Made by a program: the position numbers and the translations under genes
From: Sphingobium lignivorans
GTDB lineage: Bacteria; Pseudomonadota; Alphaproteobacteria; Sphingomonadales; Sphingomonadaceae
Length of the DNA: 64,000 nucleotides
Direction of reading: 5' to 3'
Assembly: GCF_014203955.1 (NCBI RefSeq)
Contig: NZ_JACHKA010000001.1
Location: 620,001 to 684,000 of the forward strand
In this document: one piece after another, positions 36,401 through 44,092 of the stretch
Layout of the letters: each line of letters opens with the position of its first letter
Position numbering within the stretch: the first letter of the stretch is position 1
The notes under the pieces: model-generated
Seen by the model: the letters and a program-made list of their open reading frames with translations, nothing else
What the model was told of the DNA's origin: nothing
The model's database searches: none

Positions 36401-36641
36401 GGCTGGTCTCGATGGCCGCGGACGTGGACGTCTCCAGCAGCTCCGCGCCCACGGTGACGATCGGGCTGTTCGCCGAATAGTCGCGCCGCGCGATGCGCGA
36501 GCCGGTGATGACGATGGCTTCGTTCTGTCCGGCGGTGTCGGCCTGCGCTTCCTGCGGTTCCTGCGCCAGTGCCGGCCCGGCGAAGATGGCGCCGGCGGAC
36601 ATCGTGCCGGTCAGCAGCAGTGCGCGCAATTCACGTCTCAT
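33441..36641 (-). CDS. TonB-dependent outer-membrane receptor
   Basis: A 1066-residue receptor. Signal peptide 1-28 (cleavage after PALAQ), a TonB-box-like EAIVITGSRIAR, a plug domain with VSLRGLGANRNLVLLDGRRA and IERVEIITGGASATYGADAVGGVVNFIL, and a long beta-barrel ending in NFKF. It imports a ligand across the outer membrane with TonB energy; in sphingomonads many such receptors take up plant oligomers or aromatics. It lies beside the decarboxylase/AAHS operon, so an aromatic ligand is a guess. ATG 36641 with a GAGGGAGA ribosome site is used; upstream open frame lacks a signal sequence. Confidence 0.95.
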   Translation of the reverse strand: MRRELRALLLTGTMSAGAIFAGPALAQEPQEAQADTAGQNEAIVITGSRIARRDYSANSPIVTVGAELLETSTSAAIETSLNKLPQFTPAQTPALGGDIQATATNTPGAASVSLRGLGANRNLVLLDGRRATPGNANMVVDINSIPSAAIERVEIITGGASATYGADAVGGVVNFILKKNFQGLQLDGRMGISQRGDGQEYTINGIMGTDFADGRGNISIAMETNDRSSSKRVDRKWFRDFYSDPDTVGNQNFSDYPSYIPGVNRPSQAVMNSIFSGRNVAQFPNYPTTGTLWFNTNGTVFGGINNFATRAGAYRYAGAYGPGFKENSLGFLGENFLEDQLVLPLNRFNLYARGNFEITDWVSLTAQGYFNKTSTRTIQQRAGAVNGWSANIPITHEVPAELRAILASRTPAPGTSAQALANLNCPEASPLVPGSAANCDWQLNQYPLDVPRSVNADVYTYQMLVALEGRVPGTDWTWDISGSQGESETSFLSSGFVSLERYRTVITAPNWGAGFSAQGNQSQGGFGASRATCTSGLNPFDNIATSQDCLDAISADVKSRSVMQQTNWEANAQGSLVALPAGDLRAAVGASYRRNRFTFTNDTLSTQGQSFLDQVAGLYPSGNSKGSITVKELYGELLVPLLSDLPLIRKLELELGARTSDYDTTGNAFTWKAMADWEVTDWLRVRGGYNRAVRAPNIAELFQAPQQSFVSLNRGDACSSTNNLLAYGAGPANTTNRAAVRALCETLMNGIDPTTADQFYSGTQVSGATTGFATSTGNLDIKPEIAKTWTVGAVIASPVQSPWLSGMRLSVDYYNIQIDDAIGAETGDFIQQKCFDVAFNPTLDPNSAACEAVVRNVGIGTIGNLVGQYQNFGRIKTSGVDTQLDWTIDLQDAGIGLPGRFGVTTVFNYLISLKSANFPTNPMDEFAGTLGTVQNGLNAGGAYRWKLFNTFSYALDSVRIALQWSHLPATRASAAATNPDTTLFGAPAYDLFHLNGSISITRNATLRFGIDNLFDKAPPLINYNTAPNAANGELRGGALGAPSSTAAGQDYDLIGRRFAIGANFKF

Positions 36642-36876
36642 GATCGTCTCTCCCTCTGTTCTCGTTCGGACTCTTGTTCCGTGACCGGGCGGCGACATGC
36701 GCCGGCCATCCCGATCGCGCTGGGAAGGAAGAGGGGGAAGTGGCTGTGGAACCGGGATGGCCGCGCGGCCGGGCAGGGGACTCGCCCCGGCGCCGTTCGC
36801 ATGGTTCGCGCGGAATGAATATGCCTCGCCGCCGGGTTCCGGTGCCGTCCTCTCCTTCGGGCTACAATCGTTGATA

Positions 36877-36895
36877 ACCTCAATTTTTGCGAGGT
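36877..36895. promoter_or_regulatory. Inverted repeat ACCTC-N9-GAGGT
   Basis: Five-bp arms in the only AT-rich stretch of the region (TTGATAACCTCAATTTTTGC), 236 bp upstream of the TonB receptor start. Could be an operator for the receptor gene; arms are short, so chance is possible. Confidence 0.25.
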
Positions 36896-37226
36896 CGTAT
36901 CGTTGGTCAGGAAGACTGTCCAGCCCGGGGCCGGCATGCGCCCGGGTCGCCGGCCGGCATGGGTCGGCCGCAGTAGGACAGAAGCGTTCAATGGTCAGGA
37001 CGATTGTGTCGGGCGCCTGCCGCCGGGACACGGAATCCCTAGGAACCCTGCGGGATACGCGCGCCCGCCAGGCTTTGAGAGGCTATTTCATCGCATGAAA
37101 TGCGCAGCGGGCCCGGCCGGGGGGATGGCCTTCCATCGGGCAGGGCAGGCACCTGCACGCCCCGACCGCTCCGGCCGCCGTGCGGCGCCCTACGCGGCGA
37201 GGACAAATTTCAAGGCCATGGCGGCG

Positions 37227-37370
37227 CACCCTATCTCGCCATTCACGAATATCTCGTCATCCCGAGGTCATCCCGGACTTGCTCCGGGATCCCGCTTCTT
37301 CCTTTCTCTCAAACCCGCTGGCGCCGACCCTGCTCAAGGCAGCGGGATCCCGGATCGAGTCCGGGATGAC
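37227..37370. repeat. 104-bp palindromic repeat, copy B, with flanking box
   Basis: Same element as at 15104-15207: core 37267-37370, 104 bp, arms GTCATCCCGGACTTGCTCCG.. and ..GATCGAGTCCGGGATGAC, preceded by GCACCCTATCTCGCCATTCA. It lies after the NTF2-like gene on the minus strand, where it could act as a terminator for the decarboxylase operon. Confidence 0.85.
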
Positions 37371-37453
37371 AAAGGAAAAACGGCTGAAAAGAGCTTCTCG
37401 CTCCGCCTCTCAAAGTCCGCGAACCTACCACGCCAGCCAGCGCTGGATGTTGA

Positions 37454-37918
37454 TCAGCCTCCGTGCGCCTCGAAGCGCTCCAGCACTTTCCCCGCCCAGC
37501 CCATGATGTCCTTGGAGCGGATCAGCCATTGCCCGTCCACTTTCGCGACCACGTCGCGGACATGGCCGCACCAGTGGAGATGCGGCGGCGCGGGCGGGTG
37601 ATTGATAGTCGCCCAGGCGTAGGAGCGCACCACCCACTGATCGGGTCGCCGGTCCGGATCGGCCTCGAACATGAACTGCGCCATCTGGTGCTGGTGGCCG
37701 GGGAAGTCCGGCCGGTCATGGAATTTGAGGACCAGCCGGCGGATGTCCGCCTTGCCCTTGAGCACTTCGAGCGTGCCGTCGCTGGCTTCCTCCGTCGCCT
37801 CGCAATCCTCCGTGAACAGGGCGACATAGCCGTCCGTATCGCCGGTATCGAGTGCCCAGCTGTAGCGGGCGTAAAGCTCGAAGATGGCAAGGCGGTCTTC
37901 CGTGCCGGGGCCGGTCAT
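37454..37918 (-). CDS. NTF2/SnoaL-like small protein
   Basis: A 154-residue protein of the SnoaL-like (NTF2) fold: a helical start (IFELYARYSWALDTGDTDGYVALFTEDCEATEE) followed by sheet strands (HQHQMAQFMF, WVVRSYAWATIN, VVAKVDGQWLIRSKD). The conserved D-x-G-D-x-x-G/Y-x-x-LF pattern is present. In catabolic operons such proteins act as small-subunit oxygenase partners, dehydratases or isomerases; no catalytic role can be fixed. It is the last gene after the LigW-like decarboxylase, 109 bp away, with a GAGGAGAGA ribosome site. Confidence 0.8.
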   Translation of the reverse strand: MTGPGTEDRLAIFELYARYSWALDTGDTDGYVALFTEDCEATEEASDGTLEVLKGKADIRRLVLKFHDRPDFPGHQHQMAQFMFEADPDRRPDQWVVRSYAWATINHPPAPPHLHWCGHVRDVVAKVDGQWLIRSKDIMGWAGKVLERFEAHGG

Positions 37919-38027
37919 GTTTTCTCTCTCCTCTTTTCCTTCCGGTCTCGACGGACCGTTTTTCCAATGTGGTCGCTGCCGTCCGCCGGGGGCGGGCGCC
38001 GGTGCCTGGCGCGCCCCCGGTCTCCGC

Positions 38028-39068
38028 TCAGTCCGCCAGCGGGGCGATGTGGAAGATGCGCTCGGCATTGCCATGGTAGAGCGCGTGGCGTTCGGCCTCC
38101 GTCACCGGCGCGGCATCCATGAAGTCCACGGCGGGCTTTTGCGGCTGGTAGGGATAGTCGATGGACCAGAGCACATTGTCGATGCCGATCTTGTCGATCG
38201 TGTAGCGCAGCGCCAGCGGGTCCTCGACGCCGCTGGTGGTGACGACGAAGTTCTGCTGGAAATATTCCGCGATGCTGAGCTTCGTCTTGGGCGCGCGGCC
38301 GATCTTCTGCGCGCGGCTGTTCATGAAATTGATGCGCCAGATCCAGAAGGGGATGGCCTCGCCCATATGGCCGATGCAGATCTTGAGCTTCGGGAAGGCG
38401 TCGAACACGCCGCCGGCCATCATGCGCACCACATGGGTGCCCACTTCCACGCCATAGCCCCACATGGCGCTGTCCATGCCATAGTCCTGCAGCGGGCCCT
38501 TGAGCGTGTCGGAAGCGGCGCGGGGGTGAATGTAGATGCAGGCGTCGAGCGCTTCGGCGGCCTCAAGGCAGGGCCAGTATTTCGGATCGTCCAGATACTC
38601 GCCATGGGTGTGGCTGTTGAGGATGAAGCCATTGAGCTTCAGCTCGTTGATCGCCCGCTCCATTTCCTTCGCCGCGCGCTTCGGGCTTTGCGGCGCGAAG
38701 CTGGCGAGCCCGGAGAAGCGGTCCGGGCGCTTGCGGCAGACCTCCGCCAGTCGATCGTTGGCCAGCGCGGCAAGGTCCGTCGCGGTATCGGCATCGAACA
38801 TCTGCACGCCCGGCGCGGTGAGCGAAAGCAGGTGCATGTCGACGCCCAGCGCGTCCATTTCCGGCAGGCGCTTCTCCTCGATGTCGAGCAGGCCATCGAG
38901 GAAGTTCATCGCCGAATAGCCCGATGCGTCCGCCGGCGGATCGTAGATGCCGCCGACGAGCAGCTTGTCGAGGCTCTGCGACGGCCCGCGCGAAACGTCG
39001 CGCAGCGCGGCGGCGACTTCGGGGATGGTCCAGGCTTCCTCGGTGGCGATCTTGCGCATCTTGGTCAT
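38028..39068 (-). CDS. Amidohydrolase of the LigW/gamma-resorcylate decarboxylase group
   Basis: A 346-residue TIM-barrel metalloenzyme closely resembling 5-carboxyvanillate decarboxylase LigW and related non-oxidative aromatic decarboxylases. Metal ligands can be read: Glu in IATEEAW (10/11), His180 in YIHP and Asp303 in SIDYPYQ; His233 in GHMGEAIPF is the catalytic histidine. NSHTHGEYLDD also matches. It would remove a ring carboxylate from a hydroxybenzoate-like acid. The start overlaps the transporter stop by ATGA, so substrate uptake and decarboxylation are co-expressed. Confidence 0.88.
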   Translation of the reverse strand: MTKMRKIATEEAWTIPEVAAALRDVSRGPSQSLDKLLVGGIYDPPADASGYSAMNFLDGLLDIEEKRLPEMDALGVDMHLLSLTAPGVQMFDADTATDLAALANDRLAEVCRKRPDRFSGLASFAPQSPKRAAKEMERAINELKLNGFILNSHTHGEYLDDPKYWPCLEAAEALDACIYIHPRAASDTLKGPLQDYGMDSAMWGYGVEVGTHVVRMMAGGVFDAFPKLKICIGHMGEAIPFWIWRINFMNSRAQKIGRAPKTKLSIAEYFQQNFVVTTSGVEDPLALRYTIDKIGIDNVLWSIDYPYQPQKPAVDFMDAAPVTEAERHALYHGNAERIFHIAPLAD

Positions 39069-40318
39069 GGTGTGTCTCCGTGAGGGGTGGTGTCGGGAGC
39101 GCCCGCCGGTTCGGGCGGCAGCGCGGCGGTGCGGCGCGCCAGCCAGATCGCGAGGGCGCAGGCGATCAGCAACGGCAAGACCGGCAGGATGAAGAAATGG
39201 CGCGGCGCGGCGAGGCCGAGCAGGATGGCGAGCGATCCCACCAGCGGCCCGGCGATGGAGCCGATCCGCCCCATGCCGAGTGCCCAGCCCAGCCCGGAGG
39301 CGCGCATCGCGGCGGGGTAGGTCGCGCCGCACGATCCGTTGAGGCCATTCTGGGTGCCGGTGCTGAACAGGCCGACGAGCACCAGCAGCAGCGAGAGGCC
39401 CACGATCCCCCAGTCGCGCAGGGTGATGAGCGCCAGCGCCGCCGCCGCCATTCCCGCGAACAGCGCGACGACGGACCAGCTGCGGCGAACCAGCAGCAGG
39501 CTGGCGATCACGCCGCCCAGCACGCCCCCGGCATGCGATGCCGTGGCGATCCAGGAGGCGGTCGCCGTGGAATAGCCCTGATCCTTGACCAGCAGCGGAA
39601 TCCAGCCCGTCAGCAGATAGACGACCATGAGGACGAGCGCGAAGACGATCCAGATGACGATGGTGCGTGCGCGATACTCGGGCGCGAGGATGGCGCCGAC
39701 GCCGGAGGTGCGATGCGCTTCCGCGCCGCGCTGCCGCAGCGCCGGGCTTTCCGGCAGGCCGATCCAGAGCAGGGCCGCGATGGTGATCGGCAGCAGTCCG
39801 CCCGCGATGAACAGGCTCGGCCAGCCATGGGTCGGCAGGAACCACGCGGCGACGGCGCCGGCCAGCACCCCGCCGAAGGTGATGCCGATGCCGACCAGCG
39901 CGGTCGCCCGGGCGAGATATTTGCGCGGCGCCAGCTCGCCCGCCAGCGCGAGCGCATTGGGCAGCACTGCGCCCAGCCCCACGCCGATGAGGAAGCGCAG
40001 CGCCATGAGCTGCGTGATGCTGGTGGCGAAGGCCGCCGCCAGCGAGATCAGCCCATATGTGAAGCAGCAGGTGATGAGGATCGTGCGCCGGCCGATGCGG
40101 TCGCCGAGCGGCCCGATCAGCACCGCGCCGATCAGCACGCCGACAAGGCTCGCGGAAAGCAGCGGCCCGATTTCCGCGCGCGTGACGCCAAAATGCTCGA
40201 GGATGGAAGGCGCCGCGAAATTGGCGGCCTGCAGGTCGAAACCCTCGACCACCAGCGAGAGCAGGATCAGGAAGAAGCTGCCCCAGCCACGCGCCGGGTT
40301 GTCGATGCCATCGTCCAA
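39065..40318 (-). CDS. Aromatic acid:H+ symporter (AAHS family MFS)
   Basis: A 417-residue transporter with 12 predicted helices. The helix-1 sequence LLSLVVEGFDLQAANFAAPSI holds the D-x-x-x-x-N pattern of the PcaK/BenK branch and GPLGDRIGRRTILI the helix 2-3 motif with Asp and Arg pair. It imports aromatic acids with protons and probably supplies the adjoining LigW-like decarboxylase. First gene of a three-gene operon; the next start overlaps by ATGA. The exact acid cannot be deduced. Confidence 0.92.
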   Translation of the reverse strand: MDDGIDNPARGWGSFFLILLSLVVEGFDLQAANFAAPSILEHFGVTRAEIGPLLSASLVGVLIGAVLIGPLGDRIGRRTILITCCFTYGLISLAAAFATSITQLMALRFLIGVGLGAVLPNALALAGELAPRKYLARATALVGIGITFGGVLAGAVAAWFLPTHGWPSLFIAGGLLPITIAALLWIGLPESPALRQRGAEAHRTSGVGAILAPEYRARTIVIWIVFALVLMVVYLLTGWIPLLVKDQGYSTATASWIATASHAGGVLGGVIASLLLVRRSWSVVALFAGMAAAALALITLRDWGIVGLSLLLVLVGLFSTGTQNGLNGSCGATYPAAMRASGLGWALGMGRIGSIAGPLVGSLAILLGLAAPRHFFILPVLPLLIACALAIWLARRTAALPPEPAGAPDTTPHGDTP

Positions 40319-40480
40319 ATCTGTCCTCCCCGCAGCTGCCCTGTCACCGGCGCGGCCGGCAATAGGGCGGCTTCACGCCAGCGATGCAAGCGGAAACTGC
40401 CTGCATCGCTGGCGGTGGATGGCAGGACGCGCGCGCAAAGCCGGCCGCCACGGCCTCCCCGATATCGCGGCCCCCTCTTC

Positions 40481-40508
40481 GTCATTCCCGCGACCGCGGG
40501 AATCCAGC
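40481..40508. repeat. Single GTCATTCCCGCG..CGCGGGAATCCAG hairpin
   Basis: One unit of the short palindromic family also seen at 24936-25023, 43948 and 51651; arms TTCCCGCG and CGCGGGAA around AC. Confidence 0.7.
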
Positions 40509-40660
40509 TGAACCCTCGCGATATCATGACGACGAAACCGCGAAGGAGGACCGCTGACACCGCCGCCCCGGTCCGCGCTTTCAACGCGCGCCCAGGCGAA
40601 GCGGGCAAATTCGCGGCCTTCGATGGAGCGAAGAAGCGCGCTTTTCAGCCATTTTCCGCC

Positions 40661-40790
40661 GTCATCCCGGACTTGCTCCGGGATCCCGCTTCTTCCTGTT
40701 TCTCAAACCTGGTGGGCCCGGCGAGATTCAAGGCAGCGGGATCCCGGATCGAGTCCGGGATGACATCGTGAATAACGAGATAGGGTGCAC
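40661..40790. repeat. 104-bp palindromic repeat, copy C, inverted
   Basis: Core 40661-40764 (104 bp) matches copies A and B; the TATCTCG-ATTCACGA box, here reversed (TCGTGAATAACGAGATAGGG), follows at 40766 onward, so the whole composite is in opposite orientation to copies A and B. Confidence 0.85.
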
Positions 40791-40909
40791 CACGATCTCC
40801 ACATTCGTCTAGGAAACGTGGTCAAAAGCACAGAGCCCAATGGCAGAAAATGAGGGGCGAGACCTCAAAAGCGGACTGTCCGGACAAGACGACATTGCGG
40901 ACGTTCGGC

Positions 40910-41278
40910 TTACCGACGGTCGCGCGTCACCATTAGGGCGTCGTCTATCTCCCAAGCGTCGCTTCGGCGGATCAACCGCGCCACGGTGTGAGCGTCTCTG
41001 CTCCAATACCGAACTACGAACGCGCAGTTGATAGTAGCTGGACTTCCCGGAAGATCGTTAGGCAAGGCGTCACTGCACAACACGTCGGCTATTCGCTTTA
41101 TGCGTTCCGAGTGGATCAGAACGACGCTGCTCGGATCGTCTTGTGCCGCTTGGTTGGAGGCGGCTTGGACTACCGCGCCGTCGCGGTTGCGAACTGCGGC
41201 CAATATTTGTTCATCGGTCGGACAGAGCGTCTGCGCAGCGCAGCGGCTCACACTCGCCAAGATCAATAAAGCAATCAA
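40910..41278 (-). CDS. Small secreted hypothetical protein
   Basis: A 122-residue protein of unknown function. The N-terminus (IALLILASVSRCAAQ) is a short signal peptide with a cysteine just before the likely cut; four cysteines follow or flank (TLCPTD, VLCSDA, INCAF). The only reasonable start is a TTG four bases after the glycosyltransferase stop, with AGGA eight bases before it, which suggests coupled translation. The region is less GC-rich than its surroundings. No domain recognised; periplasmic location is likely. Confidence 0.6.
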   Translation of the reverse strand: MIALLILASVSRCAAQTLCPTDEQILAAVRNRDGAVVQAASNQAAQDDPSSVVLIHSERIKRIADVLCSDALPNDLPGSPATINCAFVVRYWSRDAHTVARLIRRSDAWEIDDALMVTRDRR

Positions 41279-41282
41279 CGGC

Positions 41283-42467
41283 CTAATCCTCCCCGGCGCG
41301 CTTCGTGCGCACCCAGCGGGTCTCGCCGCCGCGTGCGAGGCGCAGGTAGACGGGGATTTTCCAGGCGAGGTAGAGCGGAATGCGCGCGAGGGTCGCGGCG
41401 CTTACGGCCTGCCGTCCGTCCCGGGCCCAGCCGAGCATCAGCAGCAGCGCGGTCAGGGCGAGCGCTAGGGCGAGGGCAAGCGCAGGCACCGGGCTCGCGC
41501 CGATCAGGGCCAGCACGATTGTGGCGGAGAGCGCGGCGAGGCTGGCGCTCATCAGCAGCGCCAGCGGCGGCACCATCAGGCTGAGGCCGAACCAGGCGAG
41601 GCCCGGCCGCAGCCTGCCGATCCCTTCGGCGAACAGGGGCAGGCCCTGCCGCAGCGCGGTCTGGATATAGCCATGTTCCCAGCGGGTGCGCTGGGTCAGC
41701 GTGTCCTTCTGGCTGGCCGGGTCGCTCCAGGTCGTCGCCTGCTCCAGATAGGCCGGTGCATGCCCCCGGCGCGCGAAATCGATGCCGAGCACGAGGTCCT
41801 CGACCAGATGGCTCGTCGCCAGCGGCGCGTCCGCCATCAGCGTCCATGGGAAGGCCATGCCCGTCCCGCCCAGAATGGCCGGCGCGCCGAGGCTGGCGGC
41901 GCCGCGCTGGCGCACCCGGTTCTTGATGAGGAAGGCGAAGTTGGAGATCTGCGTCATCGCGCTGTCGCCGGGGCGCGATCGCAGCAGGTAGCAGCTCTGC
42001 ACCGGCCGGCCGCTGCGCGCCGCGCTGTCGATGAGCAGGCGCAGGTCGTCGCGGCCGATCTCGCAGTCGGCGTCCAGCACGACGACGCAGTCCGGCGGGT
42101 CACCGCGCAGATGGTCGCGGCCGAAGGCAAGCGCATGGCCCTTGCCGCGCCGCGCCGTGTCGTGCCGTTCGAGCACCGTGGCGCCCGCCGCGCGCGCGAT
42201 CCGCGCCGTGTCGTCCGTACAATTGTCGGCAATGACCATGAGGCTGATCGTCTCGTCCAGCGCCGGCCACAACCGCTCGATCGTCGCCGCGATGCCGCCG
42301 GCCTCGTCATGCGCGGGCATCAGGATGGCGGCGCGCGGCCTGCCGCTGTCCGGCGCGGCCGGACGGGCGGGTCGCGCGAGGATGCCGGCCAGGAGCTCGA
42401 TCGCGAGCACGATCAGCAAGGCGAGCGGCACGGCCGCAAGGCACCAGGCGATGATGTCGGCGATCAT
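41283..42467 (-). CDS. Membrane-bound family 2 glycosyltransferase
   Basis: A 394-residue processive-type GT2. N-terminal helix (about 5-30), catalytic GT-A domain with ILMPAHDEAGG, the metal-binding VVLDADCEIG, EDLVLGID and the QRTRW (QxxRW) motif, then membrane segments (about 300-375). It links sugar from a nucleotide donor into a polysaccharide at the inner membrane. EpsD and PEP-CTERM genes nearby point to exopolysaccharide and envelope work. Followed closely by the small secreted protein. Sugar specificity unknown. Confidence 0.9.
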   Translation of the reverse strand: MIADIIAWCLAAVPLALLIVLAIELLAGILARPARPAAPDSGRPRAAILMPAHDEAGGIAATIERLWPALDETISLMVIADNCTDDTARIARAAGATVLERHDTARRGKGHALAFGRDHLRGDPPDCVVVLDADCEIGRDDLRLLIDSAARSGRPVQSCYLLRSRPGDSAMTQISNFAFLIKNRVRQRGAASLGAPAILGGTGMAFPWTLMADAPLATSHLVEDLVLGIDFARRGHAPAYLEQATTWSDPASQKDTLTQRTRWEHGYIQTALRQGLPLFAEGIGRLRPGLAWFGLSLMVPPLALLMSASLAALSATIVLALIGASPVPALALALALALTALLLMLGWARDGRQAVSAATLARIPLYLAWKIPVYLRLARGGETRWVRTKRAGED

Positions 42468-42579
42468 GGTCCGGCTCTCCGCGATGAGGCGCCCGGCCCT
42501 GCGGGGCGCCGGGCTGCTGGCAGGTCAGGAGAGGCGCGGCCCTTCAAGGCGCGCGCCCCTGCGCTGTCCCTTTGCCGGA

Positions 42580-43467
42580 TCAGGGCGTGGCGGGTGCCGC
42601 GCCGTTGGTGGCCGCGCCGATCGCGGGCGTGCTTTTCCCGGCGTCGTCCTTGGGCTCGAAACCGGGCTGATACTCGATCTTGGCCTTGGTCTTGGCTTCC
42701 TGCAGCCGCTGCTCGCCGATCTTGTTCAGCTCCTCATTGCGCATGGCCTGCGCCGCCATCTGGCGGGATTGCTCGGGCGTCACGGAGATCGGCTCGCGGC
42801 CCACGATGGAGTTGATGACGAGCCGGTTGCCGTTCGGCACGATGAAGGGCTCGCCGGCGGGCAGGGCGAGAATGCGCTGCAGCACCTGCGGCGCGACCGT
42901 GGCGGAATCGAGCGCGCCGGCGTTGCGCTGGAAGCTGATGCCCATCGCGGTGAGGCGGCTCGCCACTTCGTCAAGCGTATGCGCGCTCTCCAGTTCCTTC
43001 AGCCGCTTGGGGTCGGACGGCATGTCGATCACGAGCTGGTCGAGCCGGAAGCGGGTGCGCTCGGCGAACTGCTGGGGATGCGTCGAGACGAAACGGTCGA
43101 GCGCGGCGGTGTCGGGCACCTTGATCGTGTCCATCGCCTTCTTGCCATACATGCTGACGAGCAGCTGCTCCTGCATGCGGCGCTCCTGCGTCAGATAGGC
43201 AGGGTCGCGGTCGAGCCCGGCTTCCTTGGCGGCCTGGACGAGCAGGCGGCGGTCGACCATGCGCTGGAGCACCCGGCTGCGCACCGCATTCTTGTCGGCG
43301 GAGGCGGGCAGGTTCATCTCGGCAATTTCGGCATTCAGTTCCGTAAGGGTGATTTCCTCGCCATTGACGATGGCGACAACCTGTCCCTCGGCCTTCTTCT
43401 GGCAGGCGGAAAGAAGCAGGGAAAGGGAAGTCACCGCAACGAGCGAGACGCTCCTCAGCTTAGGCAT
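42580..43467 (-). CDS. EpsD-family peptidyl-prolyl isomerase lipoprotein
   Basis: A 295-residue lipoprotein: signal MPKLRSVSLVAVTSLSLLLS with lipobox LSAC, a SurA/EpsD-like N-terminal helical chaperone part (VVAIVNGEEITLTELNAEIAE..RVLQRMVDRRLLVQAA) and a parvulin-like C-half (about 150-250) that looks degenerate. EpsD proteins belong to exopolysaccharide loci that accompany exosortase/PEP-CTERM systems. A GGAG ribosome site supports ATG 43467. The charged Gly/Ala-rich tail is probably disordered. Located 112 bp upstream of the GT2 gene on the same strand. Confidence 0.85.
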   Translation of the reverse strand: MPKLRSVSLVAVTSLSLLLSACQKKAEGQVVAIVNGEEITLTELNAEIAEMNLPASADKNAVRSRVLQRMVDRRLLVQAAKEAGLDRDPAYLTQERRMQEQLLVSMYGKKAMDTIKVPDTAALDRFVSTHPQQFAERTRFRLDQLVIDMPSDPKRLKELESAHTLDEVASRLTAMGISFQRNAGALDSATVAPQVLQRILALPAGEPFIVPNGNRLVINSIVGREPISVTPEQSRQMAAQAMRNEELNKIGEQRLQEAKTKAKIEYQPGFEPKDDAGKSTPAIGAATNGAAPATP

Positions 43468-43767
43468 CGATAGTCTCCAGACAGGCATGAAACAGGATGG
43501 AATGGCTTGATGAGGGCAGTGTGTGCGACCTTCCGGAACCCGACGCTCGATGCGGTCCATTCTCTCGCGGACCTGCCTGCCAATAGGGGAAGATGAAACC
43601 GGACGACAAGATCAACGCTCTCCAGCAGCCACTGCCAGCGCTGGCGGGTTGGATCTCATCCGCTCGGACCTCCTCTCGCCGAACTCGTCGGGCTGTTGAA
43701 TGTCCGGCCGGCGTCGTGTCGCGCCTCTTACCGCGCCCCACGGGCCTAAACAAGTCCGTCCCACCAT

Positions 43768-43790
43768 CGGAACGGCCCTGTACCGTTCCG
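43768..43790. promoter_or_regulatory. Perfect palindrome CGGAACGG-N7-CCGTTCCG
   Basis: Eight-bp perfect arms around CCCTGTA, no T-run after it, so more like an operator than a terminator. It lies between the divergent epsD and PEP-CTERM genes. Confidence 0.4.
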
Positions 43791-43947
43791 GCACCGAATA
43801 AGCCGGGACGATTAATTTTGCATGGAGGATGTGCCCCCGGGGAGGGATGGGGGGCGGTGCGGGGCCGGGCCGGTCGATAGCGGTCGGGCGCGGTGCGGTG
43901 CCAATAGATCATTCCGCGAGCCCTGCCGACCGCGTCCCCTCTTTCCC

Positions 43948-43974
43948 GTCATTCCCACGCACATGGGAATCCAG
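43948..43974. repeat. Single GTCATTCCC..GGGAATCCAG hairpin
   Basis: Another unit of the short palindromic family (arms ATTCCCA/TGGGAAT), 55 bp before the conserved element upstream of the first PEP-CTERM gene. Confidence 0.65.
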
Positions 43975-44027
43975 TTGCCACGCCAAGATGCAGAGCGGCC
44001 TTCATCCCCGCCCGCGCCCGTCCCCCC

Positions 44028-44084
44028 GGGAATGGTTTGAGCGACTCAGGCAATTGCTTCATGATGTCCGCCTCACTGTGGGAG
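44028..44084 (+). repeat. Conserved 57-bp upstream element, copy 1 (promoter plus ribosome site)
   Basis: Matches 44883-44939 at 55 of 57 positions. It contains a possible promoter (TTGAGC 44037-44042, 17-bp spacer, CATGAT 44060-44065) and ends in the GGGAG ribosome site of the PEP-CTERM gene, so both genes should be controlled alike. Confidence 0.75.
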
Positions 44085-44092
44085 TGACCATC

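Larger units (their letters stand above)
36642..37453. other. 812-bp non-coding region upstream of the TonB receptor
   Basis: No convincing gene. It should hold the receptor promoter (minus strand). Seen in it: a small inverted repeat ACCTC/GAGGT (36877-36895) within an AT-rich stretch, and repeat copy B near the right end. Open frames here lack ribosome sites and are GC-rich shadows. Confidence 0.6.
40319..40909. other. 591-bp intergenic region with two repeat elements
   Basis: Holds the upstream region of the AAHS operon, a GTCATTCCC hairpin (40481-40508) and repeat copy C (40661-40790). No supported gene; short open frames lack ribosome sites. Confidence 0.6.
43468..44092. other. 625-bp region between epsD and the first PEP-CTERM gene
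   Basis: Divergent promoter region. It holds an 8-bp-arm palindrome (43768-43790), a GTCATTCCC hairpin (43948-43974) and, at the right end, the 57-bp conserved upstream element. No supported gene. Confidence 0.6.

Noticed and set aside
33663..36818. 1051-codon open frame antisense to the TonB receptor
   Set aside because: Low-complexity Arg/Gly/Ala composition, no ribosome site, opposite to a certain gene.
36903..37601. Plus-strand frame of 232 codons across repeat copy B
   Set aside because: Runs through a palindromic repeat and into the antisense of the NTF2-like gene; no coding signs.
43460..43912. 150-codon frame on the minus strand upstream of epsD
   Set aside because: No ribosome site, no domain, Pro/Arg/Ser-rich; overlaps the epsD start region.
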